Below, piece by piece: positions 1 through 6,959 of a DNA stretch of 9,551 nt; position 1 is the first letter of the stretch, and each line of letters starts with the position of its first letter. The translations under genes and the position numbers were made by a program. Under the pieces are notes generated by a model. The model was not told the origin of the DNA. It searched no databases and saw nothing but the letters and a program-made list of their open reading frames with translations. The stretch is from contig JAJZWK010000059.1 of assembly GCA_021846725.1 (NCBI GenBank), positions 1-9,551 on the forward strand, given 5' to 3'. Source of the stretch: Actinomycetes bacterium. Lineage in GTDB: Bacteria; Actinomycetota; Acidimicrobiia; Acidimicrobiales; JAMCPL01.

Positions 1-894
1 TATCCAGCGATCAGTCCAGAGTCGAGAGGTAATACATCGTCTTCACATGCCCCCCGGAAGGGCGGGTCAGGCAATCAATCATCGGCGAGTAGTTCTACTG
101 CAGGATTGTCGGGGAGTTCACCTGACGTAGATGCTTCTGAAAACAGGGATACAAGTCAGTATGGACCCTCTCAGATAAACAATCTTCCTCGTGCATATGG
201 GAGCAAGCCGTTGCCGCTGATAGTCTTTGCTCATGGGTTCGACCTCTGGCCATGGCAGTACCAGCCGTTGCTCTATTCATGGGTAAATGCCGGCTTTGTG
301 GTTGCCGCACCTATATTTCCGCTCACCAACCCCGATGCACCGGGGGGATTGTTTGAAGAAGATATTGTCAACCAACCTCAAGATGTCAATTTCGTCCTCT
401 CTCAACTACTGAGCTTGAATAGCCAGGCCGGAAGTCCGATAGATGGTCTTATAAATACTTCCGAGATAGGAATAGCAGGTCACTCGGATGGAGGGGAGAC
501 CATGATGGCGGTCGGTTACGACACTTGCTGCATAAACCATGAGGTCAAAGCTGCTGCTATACTATCAGGGGCAAAACTCTATATAGATGGTGGAAGCTAT
601 TTTCCTCCAGGCACACCTCCATTACTGATCGTGCAGGGAACTGCCGATACAGTAAATTTGCCACAACATTCTCAGAACATTTGGGAAGAGGCTCCACCTC
701 CCAAGTACTTCCTTCAGCTTGTGGGAGCAGGCCATTATCATCCATATATTCACAGTGATCCATTTGAACAGGCGGTGGCAAAGGTGACCACTGATTTTTT
801 TCTGGACGAACTGGTAGGTAATTCACAACCATTCCAGGAGCTATCTTCGCCCGGAGCGTTGCCATCGTTTGCTCAGCTTCAAGAAGATCCATGA
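1..894 (+). CDS. Alpha/beta hydrolase (esterase/dienelactone-hydrolase-like), 5' end cut by window edge
   Basis: Probably a serine hydrolase acting on an ester or lipid-like substrate; the substrate cannot be told. The frame is open from base 1 (TAT CCA GCG...) to TGA at 892-894, so 297 codons are visible and the true start lies upstream. The TTG at 106 is internal, with no sign of being the start. The first ~60 residues are Ser/Gly/Asn/Pro-rich, like the spacer after a signal peptide or lipoprotein Cys, which suggests export (inference). The fold then begins at PLPLIVFAHGFD (oxyanion-loop HGFD). The nucleophile elbow GHSDGG has its Ser codon at 484-486, the acid GTADT has Asp at 646-648, and the catalytic His in GAGHYH is at 733-735, in the right order and spacing. 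It ends with a short Ser/Pro-rich tail. The fold is secure; the exact family is not. Confidence 0.88.
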   Translation, partial: YPAISPESRGNTSSSHAPRKGGSGNQSSASSSTAGLSGSSPDVDASENRDTSQYGPSQINNLPRAYGSKPLPLIVFAHGFDLWPWQYQPLLYSWVNAGFVVAAPIFPLTNPDAPGGLFEEDIVNQPQDVNFVLSQLLSLNSQAGSPIDGLINTSEIGIAGHSDGGETMMAVGYDTCCINHEVKAAAILSGAKLYIDGGSYFPPGTPPLLIVQGTADTVNLPQHSQNIWEEAPPPKYFLQLVGAGHYHPYIHSDPFEQAVAKVTTDFFLDELVGNSQPFQELSSPGALPSFAQLQEDP

Positions 895-1043
895 CAGGCT
901 TGAGCAAAGTTGCGACCGCATACCCCGACAGTAATATTCACCACCAGACACACTCACATCAGTATCCAACTGGCACCAATTCTACGGTAGGCAACCCTGT
1001 CCGTAAAGGTGGGGAGGTTCCGCATGGAGAACATACGACAAAA

Positions 1044-1074
1044 TTGTCTGTATACAGTGCCTTGCTGATACAAT
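1044..1074 (+). promoter_or_regulatory. Candidate promoter for the ccr operon (extended -10)
   Basis: TGATACAAT at 1066-1074 combines an extended -10 TG with TACAAT, one mismatch from TATAAT. TTGTCT at 1044-1049 could be a weak -35; the 19-base spacer is long, which an extended -10 can tolerate. It sits about 125 bases upstream of the chosen ccr start, leaving a fairly long leader. Inferred from consensus matching only. Confidence 0.4.
1048..1057. promoter_or_regulatory. Perfect 10-bp palindrome CTGTATACAG, possible operator
   Basis: CTGTATACAG equals its own reverse complement. It lies between the candidate -35 and -10 elements, and a further half-site ATACAG occurs at 1073-1078 overlapping the -10. 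The position suits a repressor site, but 10-bp palindromes also arise by chance in AT-rich DNA. No regulator gene is in the window. Confidence 0.3.
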
Positions 1075-1187
1075 ACAGGCGTGTAGCTATATATAGTAGT
1101 TAAAGATAGCTGTGTAGGACTACCGACATACGATTAGATGATCGTTGTGTACTACTATAATGGGCTACCGGCAAAGATGATTAGAAC

Positions 1188-1194
1188 AGGAGAG
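1188..1194 (+). promoter_or_regulatory. Ribosome binding site deciding the ccr start
   Basis: AGGAGAG lies a few bases before the ATG at 1198, whereas the upstream in-frame ATG at 1138 has no purine-rich motif at proper distance. This supports the shorter Ccr protein. Confidence 0.7.
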
Positions 1195-1197
1195 TAT

Positions 1198-2538
1198 ATG
1201 AAAGATTTTCTCGAGGCAATCGAGGCAGGTGCAAGTGGCGATGATATAGCTGCAATACCTATTCCCGAGTCGTACAGGGCGGCATATTTGTTGCGTGACG
1301 ATATTGATATGTTTGAAGGGTTACCTAGCAGTGAGAAAGATCCGCGCAAGTCGTTGCATGTAGGCGAAGTCGCGGTGCCGGAGTTGGCACCGGATGAGGC
1401 TTATGTAGCGGTAATGGCTTCATCTATAAACTTCAATACTGTCTGGTCTGCCATATTCGAGCCCGTGCCTACCTTCGCCTTTTTGGCCAGGTTGGGCAGG
1501 GAGAGTGCATATGGAGCCAGACATGATTTGCCCTTGCATGTAATCGGGTCGGATGCTTCCGGAGTGGTGTTGCGTACCGGTCCGGGCGTACACAATTTTC
1601 ATCCCGGGGATAAGGTAGTTATTCACTGCAATTATGTAGATGATCAGGATCCATCTGCTCATGAGGATTCCATGAATGCCTCGAACCAGAGAATATGGGG
1701 ATATGAGTCCAATTTTGGTGGATTGGCTGACCTGGCTGTCGTAAAGGCCAATCAACTTATGCCCAAACCGGCGCATCTTACCTGGGAGGAAGCGGCGGTA
1801 AACGCACTTTGCAATTCCACTGCATATCGCATGATTGTCTCTCATAACGGTGCGGGTATGACCCAGGATCAGAGTGTACTTATCTGGGGAGCTACCGGCG
1901 GTATAGGTGCCTACGCTGTCCAGCATGTACTGAATGGTGGCGGCATTCCGGTAGGAGTGGTTTCTTCTCCCGAGAAGGTGGAGTTGTTGCATAAATTGGG
2001 TGTCGAGGCAGTTCTGGATAGAAGAGCACAGGCATACAATTTCTGGAAAGATGAGTTTACTCAGGATGAGTCTGAATGGCGGAGGTTCGGTAAGGACATA
2101 AGGTCATTGATAGGACAGGATCCTGATATCGTATTTGAGCATATTGGGCGTCAAACCATGGGAGCATCGGTGTTCGTAGCAAAGCGTGGTGGGGTAATTG
2201 TGACCTGTGCGGCGACTTCAGGGTACATGATAGAGTACGACAACAGGCATCTGTGGATGAAACTGAAGACCATCAAGGGGTCCCATTTTGCAAATTACAG
2301 GGAAGCCTGGGCCGCCAATGACCTGATAACAAGAGGAAAGGTTGTACCTACTCTGTCTTGTACATACCCGTTGGAACAGGTAGGTGAGGCAAGCTATCAG
2401 GTCCATCACAACTTGCATGAGGGGAAGATTGGCATACTATGTCTTGCTCCTCATGAGGGTATGGGAATAGATGATCCCGCCTTCAGGGAACAGGTGGGCG
2501 AGGAGAGACTAACTCTGTTCAGAAGAGAACAAGCATGA
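1198..2538 (+). CDS. ccr: Crotonyl-CoA carboxylase/reductase
   Basis: Catalyses NADPH-dependent reductive carboxylation of crotonyl-CoA to (2S)-ethylmalonyl-CoA, the defining step of the ethylmalonyl-CoA pathway and a source of ethylmalonyl extender units; cytosolic. The 446-residue product matches the usual ~447. It is a zinc-less MDR-type enzyme with N-terminal GroES-like half, Rossmann motif GATGGIG at 231-237, and a C-terminal segment. From memory of Kitasatospora setae Ccr, the CO2-pocket residues Asn81, Phe170, Glu171 and His365 correspond here to N80, Y169, E170 and H363 (GSHFANYREAW), so the carboxylating type is supported over a plain enoyl reductase; Tyr replaces Phe at one site. 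The start at 1198 is chosen because AGGAGAG at 1188-1194 precedes it and family members begin MKD-x-L-x-AI. An in-frame ATG at 1138 would add 20 atypical residues. Its stop overlaps mce. Confidence 0.96.
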   Translation: MKDFLEAIEAGASGDDIAAIPIPESYRAAYLLRDDIDMFEGLPSSEKDPRKSLHVGEVAVPELAPDEAYVAVMASSINFNTVWSAIFEPVPTFAFLARLGRESAYGARHDLPLHVIGSDASGVVLRTGPGVHNFHPGDKVVIHCNYVDDQDPSAHEDSMNASNQRIWGYESNFGGLADLAVVKANQLMPKPAHLTWEEAAVNALCNSTAYRMIVSHNGAGMTQDQSVLIWGATGGIGAYAVQHVLNGGGIPVGVVSSPEKVELLHKLGVEAVLDRRAQAYNFWKDEFTQDESEWRRFGKDIRSLIGQDPDIVFEHIGRQTMGASVFVAKRGGVIVTCAATSGYMIEYDNRHLWMKLKTIKGSHFANYREAWAANDLITRGKVVPTLSCTYPLEQVGEASYQVHHNLHEGKIGILCLAPHEGMGIDDPAFREQVGEERLTLFRREQA

Positions 2539-2978
2539 ACGGTTCCACCATTCCTGAGATGATTACTGAGGTGAAACCATTGATCAAGGGGATAGATCAT
2601 GTAGGTATAGCGGTAGTCGACCTGGAGTCGGCTATATCGCAGTACCGGACGGTATGGGGAAGTGAGATAGTGCATAAAGAATATATTGAGAAAGACCGAG
2701 TAAATGAGGCATTGGTGGCAGTAGGCAATGCTTATCTACAATTTCTTTCTCCAGCAGATCCTTCTTCGCCAGTAGCCAAATTTCTGGATCGTCGCGGAGA
2801 GGGAATTCATCACATAGGCTATAGGGTGGATAGCTGTTCTGCTGCTATTGAGGTATTGAAAGCTGCCGGTATAAAGCTTATTGATGAGGTACCCCGTTCC
2901 GGTTCCAGAGGTACTACAATAGCTTTTGTGCATCCTGCTTCTGCAAATGGTATGTTGATCGAACTGGTCGAAGAATAA
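2535..2978 (+). CDS. mce: Methylmalonyl-CoA/ethylmalonyl-CoA epimerase
   Basis: Interconverts the (2R) and (2S) epimers of methylmalonyl-CoA and, in the ethylmalonyl-CoA pathway, of ethylmalonyl-CoA, by metal-assisted proton abstraction; cytosolic, usually a dimer. The 147-residue product is a vicinal-oxygen-chelate protein with two beta-alpha-beta-beta-beta modules. Visible metal-ligand candidates are H22 in IDHVGIAV, Q69 in NAYLQFLSP, H92/H93 in IHHIGYRVD, and E143 in LIELVEE, the same His/Gln/His/Glu order known for the Propionibacterium enzyme. The family's usual EQGV stretch reads KDRV here (residues 53-56). Start ATG 2535 overlaps the ccr stop (ATGA), implying translational coupling. 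The upstream Shine-Dalgarno is weak, and M9 at 2559 is the alternative start. Next to ccr, it should feed (2R)-ethylmalonyl-CoA forward and accept methylmalonyl-CoA from the following carboxylase. Confidence 0.93.
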   Translation: MNGSTIPEMITEVKPLIKGIDHVGIAVVDLESAISQYRTVWGSEIVHKEYIEKDRVNEALVAVGNAYLQFLSPADPSSPVAKFLDRRGEGIHHIGYRVDSCSAAIEVLKAAGIKLIDEVPRSGSRGTTIAFVHPASANGMLIELVEE

Positions 2979-3059
2979 TTTAATTGATTGAAAACAATGG
3001 AAGTGGTCAGAAGATGCAAGAATGTATTCCCCATCCCTAGGGTGAAAGGTTAAAGAATA

Positions 3060-4610
3060 ATGGACATATCGGAACAGATCAAGATTCTAGCTAAACGCAA
3101 GGAGGAGGCTACTCACCCGGGATCGGCCAAAGCAATTGAACGCCAGCATGAAAAGGGCAAGATGACTGCCAGGGAACGTGTAGATTACTTGCTTGATGAG
3201 GGTTCTTTCCAGGAACTCGATATGCTTGCCAGGCACAGGGCGCACGGTGTAGGTCTCGATCATACAAGGCCATGGACAGATGGGGTCATTACCGGATTCG
3301 GTACTATAGATGGCAGGCAGGTATGTGTGTTCAGCCAAGATTTTACTGTATTCGGAGGTGCTTTAGGTGAAGTATTTGCTGAGAAGATACACAAGATAAT
3401 GGATCTTGCTCTTTCCCTTGGAGTTCCTATGATTGGCATAAATGATGGAGCCGGTGCTCGTATCCAGGAAGGGGTGGTTTCGTTACACAGCTATGGTGGC
3501 ATCTTTCATCGTAACGTTCTTTCGTCTGGAGTTATTCCACAGATAAGTGTCATTATGGGCCCGTGTGCAGGTGGGGCAGTCTACTCGCCAGCTATGACTG
3601 ATTTCATCTTCATGGTGAACAATACAAGTCATATGTTTATCACGGGACCAGATGTCGTCAAGGCTGTAACCGGCGAAGAGGTTACATTAGAGGAGCTCGG
3701 AGGTGCTATGACTCATGCCACCAAGTCGGGTGTGGCTACCTTCGTTGCTCCCGATGAAAAATCGTGCTTGGATGACGTGCGCTACCTCCTGTCATTTCTA
3801 CCGTCGAACAACCTTGAAGAGCCTCCATACGTAGAGCCGGAGGATGACCCTGACCGTCTTACGCCGGAGTTGATCCAGGTAATACCATCTTCCTCTAATC
3901 AGCCTTACGACATGAAGAAAGTCATCTATGCCGTAGTGGACGATGGAGAGTACCTGGAGGTTCATTCTCATTGGGCACAGTCGATTACTTGTGGGCTTGG
4001 TCGTATAGATGGCCATGTTGTCGGCATAGTGGGTAATCAACCCTCTGTGTTGGCGGGAGTTCTGGATATCAGCTCATCAGAGAAGGCAAGTCGTTTTGTC
4101 CGAATGTGCGATTCTTTCAATATACCCTTGGTCACATTCGTAGATGTCCCTGGGTTCATGCCAGGGACAGACCAAGAGTATGGTGGGATTATACGTCACG
4201 GTGCGAAGTTGTTGTACGCGTACTGCGAAGCTACTGTCCCGCGTATACAGTTGATTACTCGTAAGGCATATGGTGGGGCGTATGTGGTCATGAATTCCAA
4301 GTCCATAGGAGCAGATTTAGCCTATGCGTGGCCATCAGCGGAGATGGCAGTTATGGGGCCTGAGGGAGCTGTAGAGATAGTGTATCGTCGAGAGTTGAAA
4401 GAGGCTGCTGATCCTGCAGCCAGACGTTCAGAGTTGGTGGACGAATATAGAGAGAGACATGCAAACCCTTATTTGGCGGCTGAAAGAGGCTTTATAGACG
4501 ATATCATTGACCCAACCGATACCAGGAAGGTGTTGTCCAGTGCCCTTAGAATGCTCAGATCCAAGCGTGAAGAGCTACCCCGTCGTAAGCACGGCAATGT
4601 TCCGTTATGA
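3060..4610 (+). CDS. pccB: Acyl-CoA carboxylase beta chain (propionyl-CoA carboxylase-like carboxyltransferase)
   Basis: Carboxyltransferase subunit that moves CO2 from carboxybiotin to an acyl-CoA, most likely propionyl-CoA to (2S)-methylmalonyl-CoA. The 516-residue length is normal for the family. It has two crotonase-like halves. The N-terminal half has the oxyanion motif GPCAGGAVYSPAMTDF (167-182). The C-terminal half has VPGFMPGTDQEYGGIIRHGAK (364-383) and TRKAYGGAYVVMNSK (400-414). The substrate-selecting position, Asp in Streptomyces PccB (AYDVM) and Ile in its AccB (AYIVM), is V409 here, so acyl preference is uncertain. Biotin carboxylase and BCCP are absent from the window and must be supplied elsewhere. 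AAAGG at 3045-3049 is a plausible ribosome site. An 81-base gap follows mce, and the stop overlaps the next gene by ATGA. It could also be a methylmalonyl-CoA decarboxylase alpha chain, but ccr and mce favour carboxylation. Confidence 0.92.
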   Translation: MDISEQIKILAKRKEEATHPGSAKAIERQHEKGKMTARERVDYLLDEGSFQELDMLARHRAHGVGLDHTRPWTDGVITGFGTIDGRQVCVFSQDFTVFGGALGEVFAEKIHKIMDLALSLGVPMIGINDGAGARIQEGVVSLHSYGGIFHRNVLSSGVIPQISVIMGPCAGGAVYSPAMTDFIFMVNNTSHMFITGPDVVKAVTGEEVTLEELGGAMTHATKSGVATFVAPDEKSCLDDVRYLLSFLPSNNLEEPPYVEPEDDPDRLTPELIQVIPSSSNQPYDMKKVIYAVVDDGEYLEVHSHWAQSITCGLGRIDGHVVGIVGNQPSVLAGVLDISSSEKASRFVRMCDSFNIPLVTFVDVPGFMPGTDQEYGGIIRHGAKLLYAYCEATVPRIQLITRKAYGGAYVVMNSKSIGADLAYAWPSAEMAVMGPEGAVEIVYRRELKEAADPAARRSELVDEYRERHANPYLAAERGFIDDIIDPTDTRKVLSSALRMLRSKREELPRRKHGNVPL

Positions 4611-4942
4611 GTGAGGGGATTGGCGGGCAGACTGGTGGTGGGCAGACCGACGAGCGTGTGAGTGGGTATACTGGCAGGCAGGTCGGTAGTGGGCAGGATG
4701 CCAGAGAAAGTGGTGAAAGTACCTCTAGGCAGTCCACTCCATTCCTACCTACAGATTATCCACCAGACGATGCCGTAGCTGTTATGATTGCTGCTGCGGT
4801 CACTGGCTTGGCATATACCAACAGTGGAGGAGCTATCATCGACGATCCTAAAGGAGGCTCCAGAGAAGACACCCTATGGAAGTTCAGTGGTAGGTGGTGG
4901 GCTGCACCTCTGGTACTTCGCAGGAGTCGCCCGATAAGGTAG
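4607..4942 (+). CDS. Small probable acyl-CoA carboxylase accessory subunit (OadG C-terminal/epsilon-like)
   Basis: A 111-residue protein starting in the ATGA overlap with the carboxylase beta gene and ending 4 bases before nadE. Residues 1-46 are low complexity, rich in Gly, Gln, Ser and Thr, and built on DNA repeats. The C-terminal half has a hydrophobic helix DDAVAVMIAAAVTGLA (54-69), then after a variable loop WKFSGRWWAAP (91-101) and a basic RRSRPIR end. From memory, an E/D-LVAVIAAA helix followed by a W-x-x-x-GR tail is typical of the soluble C-terminal part of OadG-like chains and small proteins beside carboxyltransferase genes; these may help bind the beta chain to its biotin partner. 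No transmembrane segment or lipoyl/biotinyl motif (AMKM) is visible, so it is not a biotin carrier. Gene reality is well supported by coupling on one side and close packing on the other; function is inferred. Confidence 0.7.
   Translation: MSEGIGGQTGGGQTDERVSGYTGRQVGSGQDARESGESTSRQSTPFLPTDYPPDDAVAVMIAAAVTGLAYTNSGGAIIDDPKGGSREDTLWKFSGRWWAAPLVLRRSRPIR
4625..4697 (+). repeat. Degenerate GGGCAGRC repeats coding a Gly/Gln-rich N-terminus
   Basis: GGGCAGAC occurs at 4625-4632 and 4640-4647, 15 bases apart, and GGGCAGG recurs at 4691-4697. All spacings are multiples of three. The region encodes GGQTGGGQT and GSGQD-type segments of the accessory subunit. Copy-number change would lengthen the linker without breaking the frame. 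Confidence 0.5.
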
Positions 4943-4946
4943 ATTC

Positions 4947-6953
4947 ATGCGGATTGCTCTATGTCAGCTTGATGTCGTTGTAGGAGACATCAGGGGGAAT
5001 ACCGCCAGGATAGCTGATGCTTATCGTGTGGCGGTCGAACATGGGAGTAATCTGGCTGTATTCAGTGAACTGTCAGTTACCGGATATCCACCGGAGGACT
5101 TGGTACTGAAGAGGTCTTTTGTAGAAAGCAATCTTGATGCCTTGCGCGAGTTGGCATCCGTTACCTCAGAATGCCATATGGTGGTGGGGTTCGTAGATCA
5201 TCCACATGGACACCAAAAGGCAGGTAGAAATGCTGCCGCCCTCTGTGGCGGTGGAAAGATTATAGGTGTATATCACAAAAAGTTGCTGCCCAACTATGGT
5301 GTATTTGATGAGGAGCGCCTCTTTGAGCATGGTGATACACCGTATGTCATCTGCAAATTAAAGGGAATCAATACAGGTATATCTATCTGTGAAGATATGT
5401 GGTTTGCCAATGGTCCTTTGGCCGTACAGGCCAGGGAGGGTGCCCGCCTTCTCGTAAACATCAATGCTTCTCCCTATTCGTTAGGTAAGCTGGATCAGCG
5501 GAAGCAGGTACTTGTACAGCGAGTGGAGGAGATGAAGTCAGTGACCTCGTCTGGTGAGGGGTGTGCAATAGTGTATGTTAATCAAGTAGGTGGGCAGGAT
5601 GAGCTTGTCTTTGATGGTGCCTCAATGGTGGTAGATGGTCGGGGAGTATTGGTAGCCACAGCGGTCCAATGTGCGGAAGAGATTATGATAGTAGATTTGG
5701 ATTGGGATGCGTCTTCAGGTGCAGTAGTCCCAGCCGGTAATAGTCAGGTACGTCATTTTACTCCCCTGGGGCAGCCACTTGAATCTTCTACTCGTATGGG
5801 ATTTCCTACAGGGTTGGTTGCCGGTCGGAATGTGATACCCCCGTTAACGTCCACTGCAGTTATTGCTGACGCGTCTACAGAATTGCCTGCTGGGGAGTCC
5901 GTGACTGTAGCGTTATTGAATGATGTCGGGGTGCCACATCCTGAGATGCTTATGACCGAGACTGATAATGCGGTCGAGGCAGAGTCTGGACACCGACGAG
6001 TGGGTGGAGGGAAGTATTCCGATAATGCGGTCGAGGCAGAGGCGGTCGAGGCGAATACAGTCGAGGCAGGGGTGGTCGAGGCAGAGGTATACAGTGTTCT
6101 CGTCCTCGGAACACGTGATTACCTATTCAAGAATGGTTTTTCTGATGCGGTGATAGGGCTGTCGGGAGGTATAGACTCGTCACTGGTCGCGGTTGTTGCA
6201 TCTGATGCTATAGGCAGCTCGCATACTCATTGTATAGCAATGCCGTCCAGGTATTCTAGCGTAGGGTCGCTGGAAGATGCTCGTCTTTTGGCAGAAAATA
6301 TCGGTATAGACCTATCAGTTGTTCCGATAGAATCTGCACATAGCGTACTGGCCAAGGGGCTCAAAGAGGTGTTGGGCGCTGAACCCTCTGGACTGGCGGA
6401 TGAAAATATGCAGTCTCGTATCCGTGGGGTAATTTTGATGGCAGTCTCGAATGCCAATGGTTGGATAGTCCTTACTACAGGAAATAAGAGTGAATTGGCT
6501 ACCGGGTACTCTACTTTGTATGGAGATACTGCCGGAGGGTTTGCGGTGATCAAGGATGTTCCGAAGACTATGGTATATCGATTGGCGCGTTATCGTAACA
6601 ATATAGCGGGACGAGATCTGATACCTCAGACCGTTCTGGACAAGCCTCCCTCTGCCGAACTTAGACCAGATCAACGAGATGACCAGTCGTTGCCCCCATA
6701 TGATCTCCTTGACCCTATAATGAATGGGCTGGTGGAGCAGGATATGTCTATCGATGAGTTGGTGAGTAGAGGGTTTGATCCACAGATCGTCTCCAGGGTG
6801 GCACGCCTTATTGACTTGGCTGAGTACAAGAGAAGGCAGTCGCCACCGGGAATTAAGATCACTACCAAGGCATTTGGCAAGGATAGAAGGGTGCCTATTA
6901 CTAATCACTATCGTGACGTACCTGCAGCGGATCTATCGTCGGACAATGCTTGA
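4947..6953 (+). CDS. nadE: Glutamine-dependent NAD+ synthetase
   Basis: Makes NAD+ from deamido-NAD+, ATP and glutamine: an N-terminal nitrilase-type amidase releases ammonia, which is channelled to the C-terminal synthetase. Amidase domain (about 1-265): catalytic triad E41 (FSELSVTGYPPEDL), K111 (YHKKLLPNYGVFDE) and C148 (GISICEDMW). Synthetase domain (about 382-668): ATP P-loop SGGIDSS at 406-412, TTGNKSELATGYSTLYGD (510-527), and DKPPSAELRPDQRDDQSLPPYD (565-586). All key residues are present, so both halves should be active. At 668 residues it is roughly 90-120 longer than usual single-chain enzymes of this shorter class. The excess lies in the interdomain linker (about 270-380), including VEA repeats. 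Start ATG 4947 has AAGG at 4936-4939 and follows the accessory-subunit stop by 4 bases, so it is co-transcribed with the carboxylase genes. Confidence 0.96.
   Translation: MRIALCQLDVVVGDIRGNTARIADAYRVAVEHGSNLAVFSELSVTGYPPEDLVLKRSFVESNLDALRELASVTSECHMVVGFVDHPHGHQKAGRNAAALCGGGKIIGVYHKKLLPNYGVFDEERLFEHGDTPYVICKLKGINTGISICEDMWFANGPLAVQAREGARLLVNINASPYSLGKLDQRKQVLVQRVEEMKSVTSSGEGCAIVYVNQVGGQDELVFDGASMVVDGRGVLVATAVQCAEEIMIVDLDWDASSGAVVPAGNSQVRHFTPLGQPLESSTRMGFPTGLVAGRNVIPPLTSTAVIADASTELPAGESVTVALLNDVGVPHPEMLMTETDNAVEAESGHRRVGGGKYSDNAVEAEAVEANTVEAGVVEAEVYSVLVLGTRDYLFKNGFSDAVIGLSGGIDSSLVAVVASDAIGSSHTHCIAMPSRYSSVGSLEDARLLAENIGIDLSVVPIESAHSVLAKGLKEVLGAEPSGLADENMQSRIRGVILMAVSNANGWIVLTTGNKSELATGYSTLYGDTAGGFAVIKDVPKTMVYRLARYRNNIAGRDLIPQTVLDKPPSAELRPDQRDDQSLPPYDLLDPIMNGLVEQDMSIDELVSRGFDPQIVSRVARLIDLAEYKRRQSPPGIKITTKAFGKDRRVPITNHYRDVPAADLSSDNA
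5964..6090 (+). repeat. Direct repeats encoding VEA units in the NadE interdomain linker
   Basis: A perfect 21-base direct repeat (starting GATAATGCGG, ending GAGGCAGAG) occurs at 5964-5984 and 6021-6041, offset 57 bases or 19 codons. From 6031 a 15-base unit with core TCGAGGC recurs at 6031, 6046, 6061 and 6076, coding VEAEA, VEANT, VEAGV and VEAEV. All periods are multiples of three. The product is an acidic, probably disordered or helical tether. Confidence 0.85.
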
Positions 6954-6959
6954 ATTGGT

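Larger units (their letters stand above)
895..1197. other. Intergenic region between the hydrolase and ccr
   Basis: This is 303 bases with no convincing gene. A short + frame from 891 to 1103 overlaps the hydrolase stop, but its translation is Thr/His/Ser-rich with no domain character. The right half is AT-rich and holds the candidate ccr promoter and a perfect 10-bp palindrome, both listed separately. I see no clear Rho-independent terminator for the hydrolase: no stem is followed by a T-run. Confidence 0.6.

Noticed and set aside
891..1103. 70-codon + strand frame after the hydrolase
   Set aside because: It overlaps the hydrolase stop, has no ribosome site, and its composition (His/Thr/Ser-rich, no hydrophobic pattern) looks non-coding; the candidate promoter lies in it.
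1138..1197. Upstream ATG extending ccr by 20 codons
   Set aside because: The added residues do not resemble the family N-terminus, and the strong AGGAGAG site serves 1198.
1420..1992. 190-codon minus-strand frame opposite ccr
   Set aside because: A shadow of a strongly conserved gene; the translation lacks any recognisable domain.
5964..6090. NadE repeats as a phase-variable on/off switch or CRISPR-like array
   Set aside because: All units are multiples of three bases and there are no spacers, so copy changes alter length only, not frame.
6315..6908. 197-codon minus-strand frame opposite nadE
   Set aside because: Lies wholly across the conserved synthetase domain on the other strand; no independent support.
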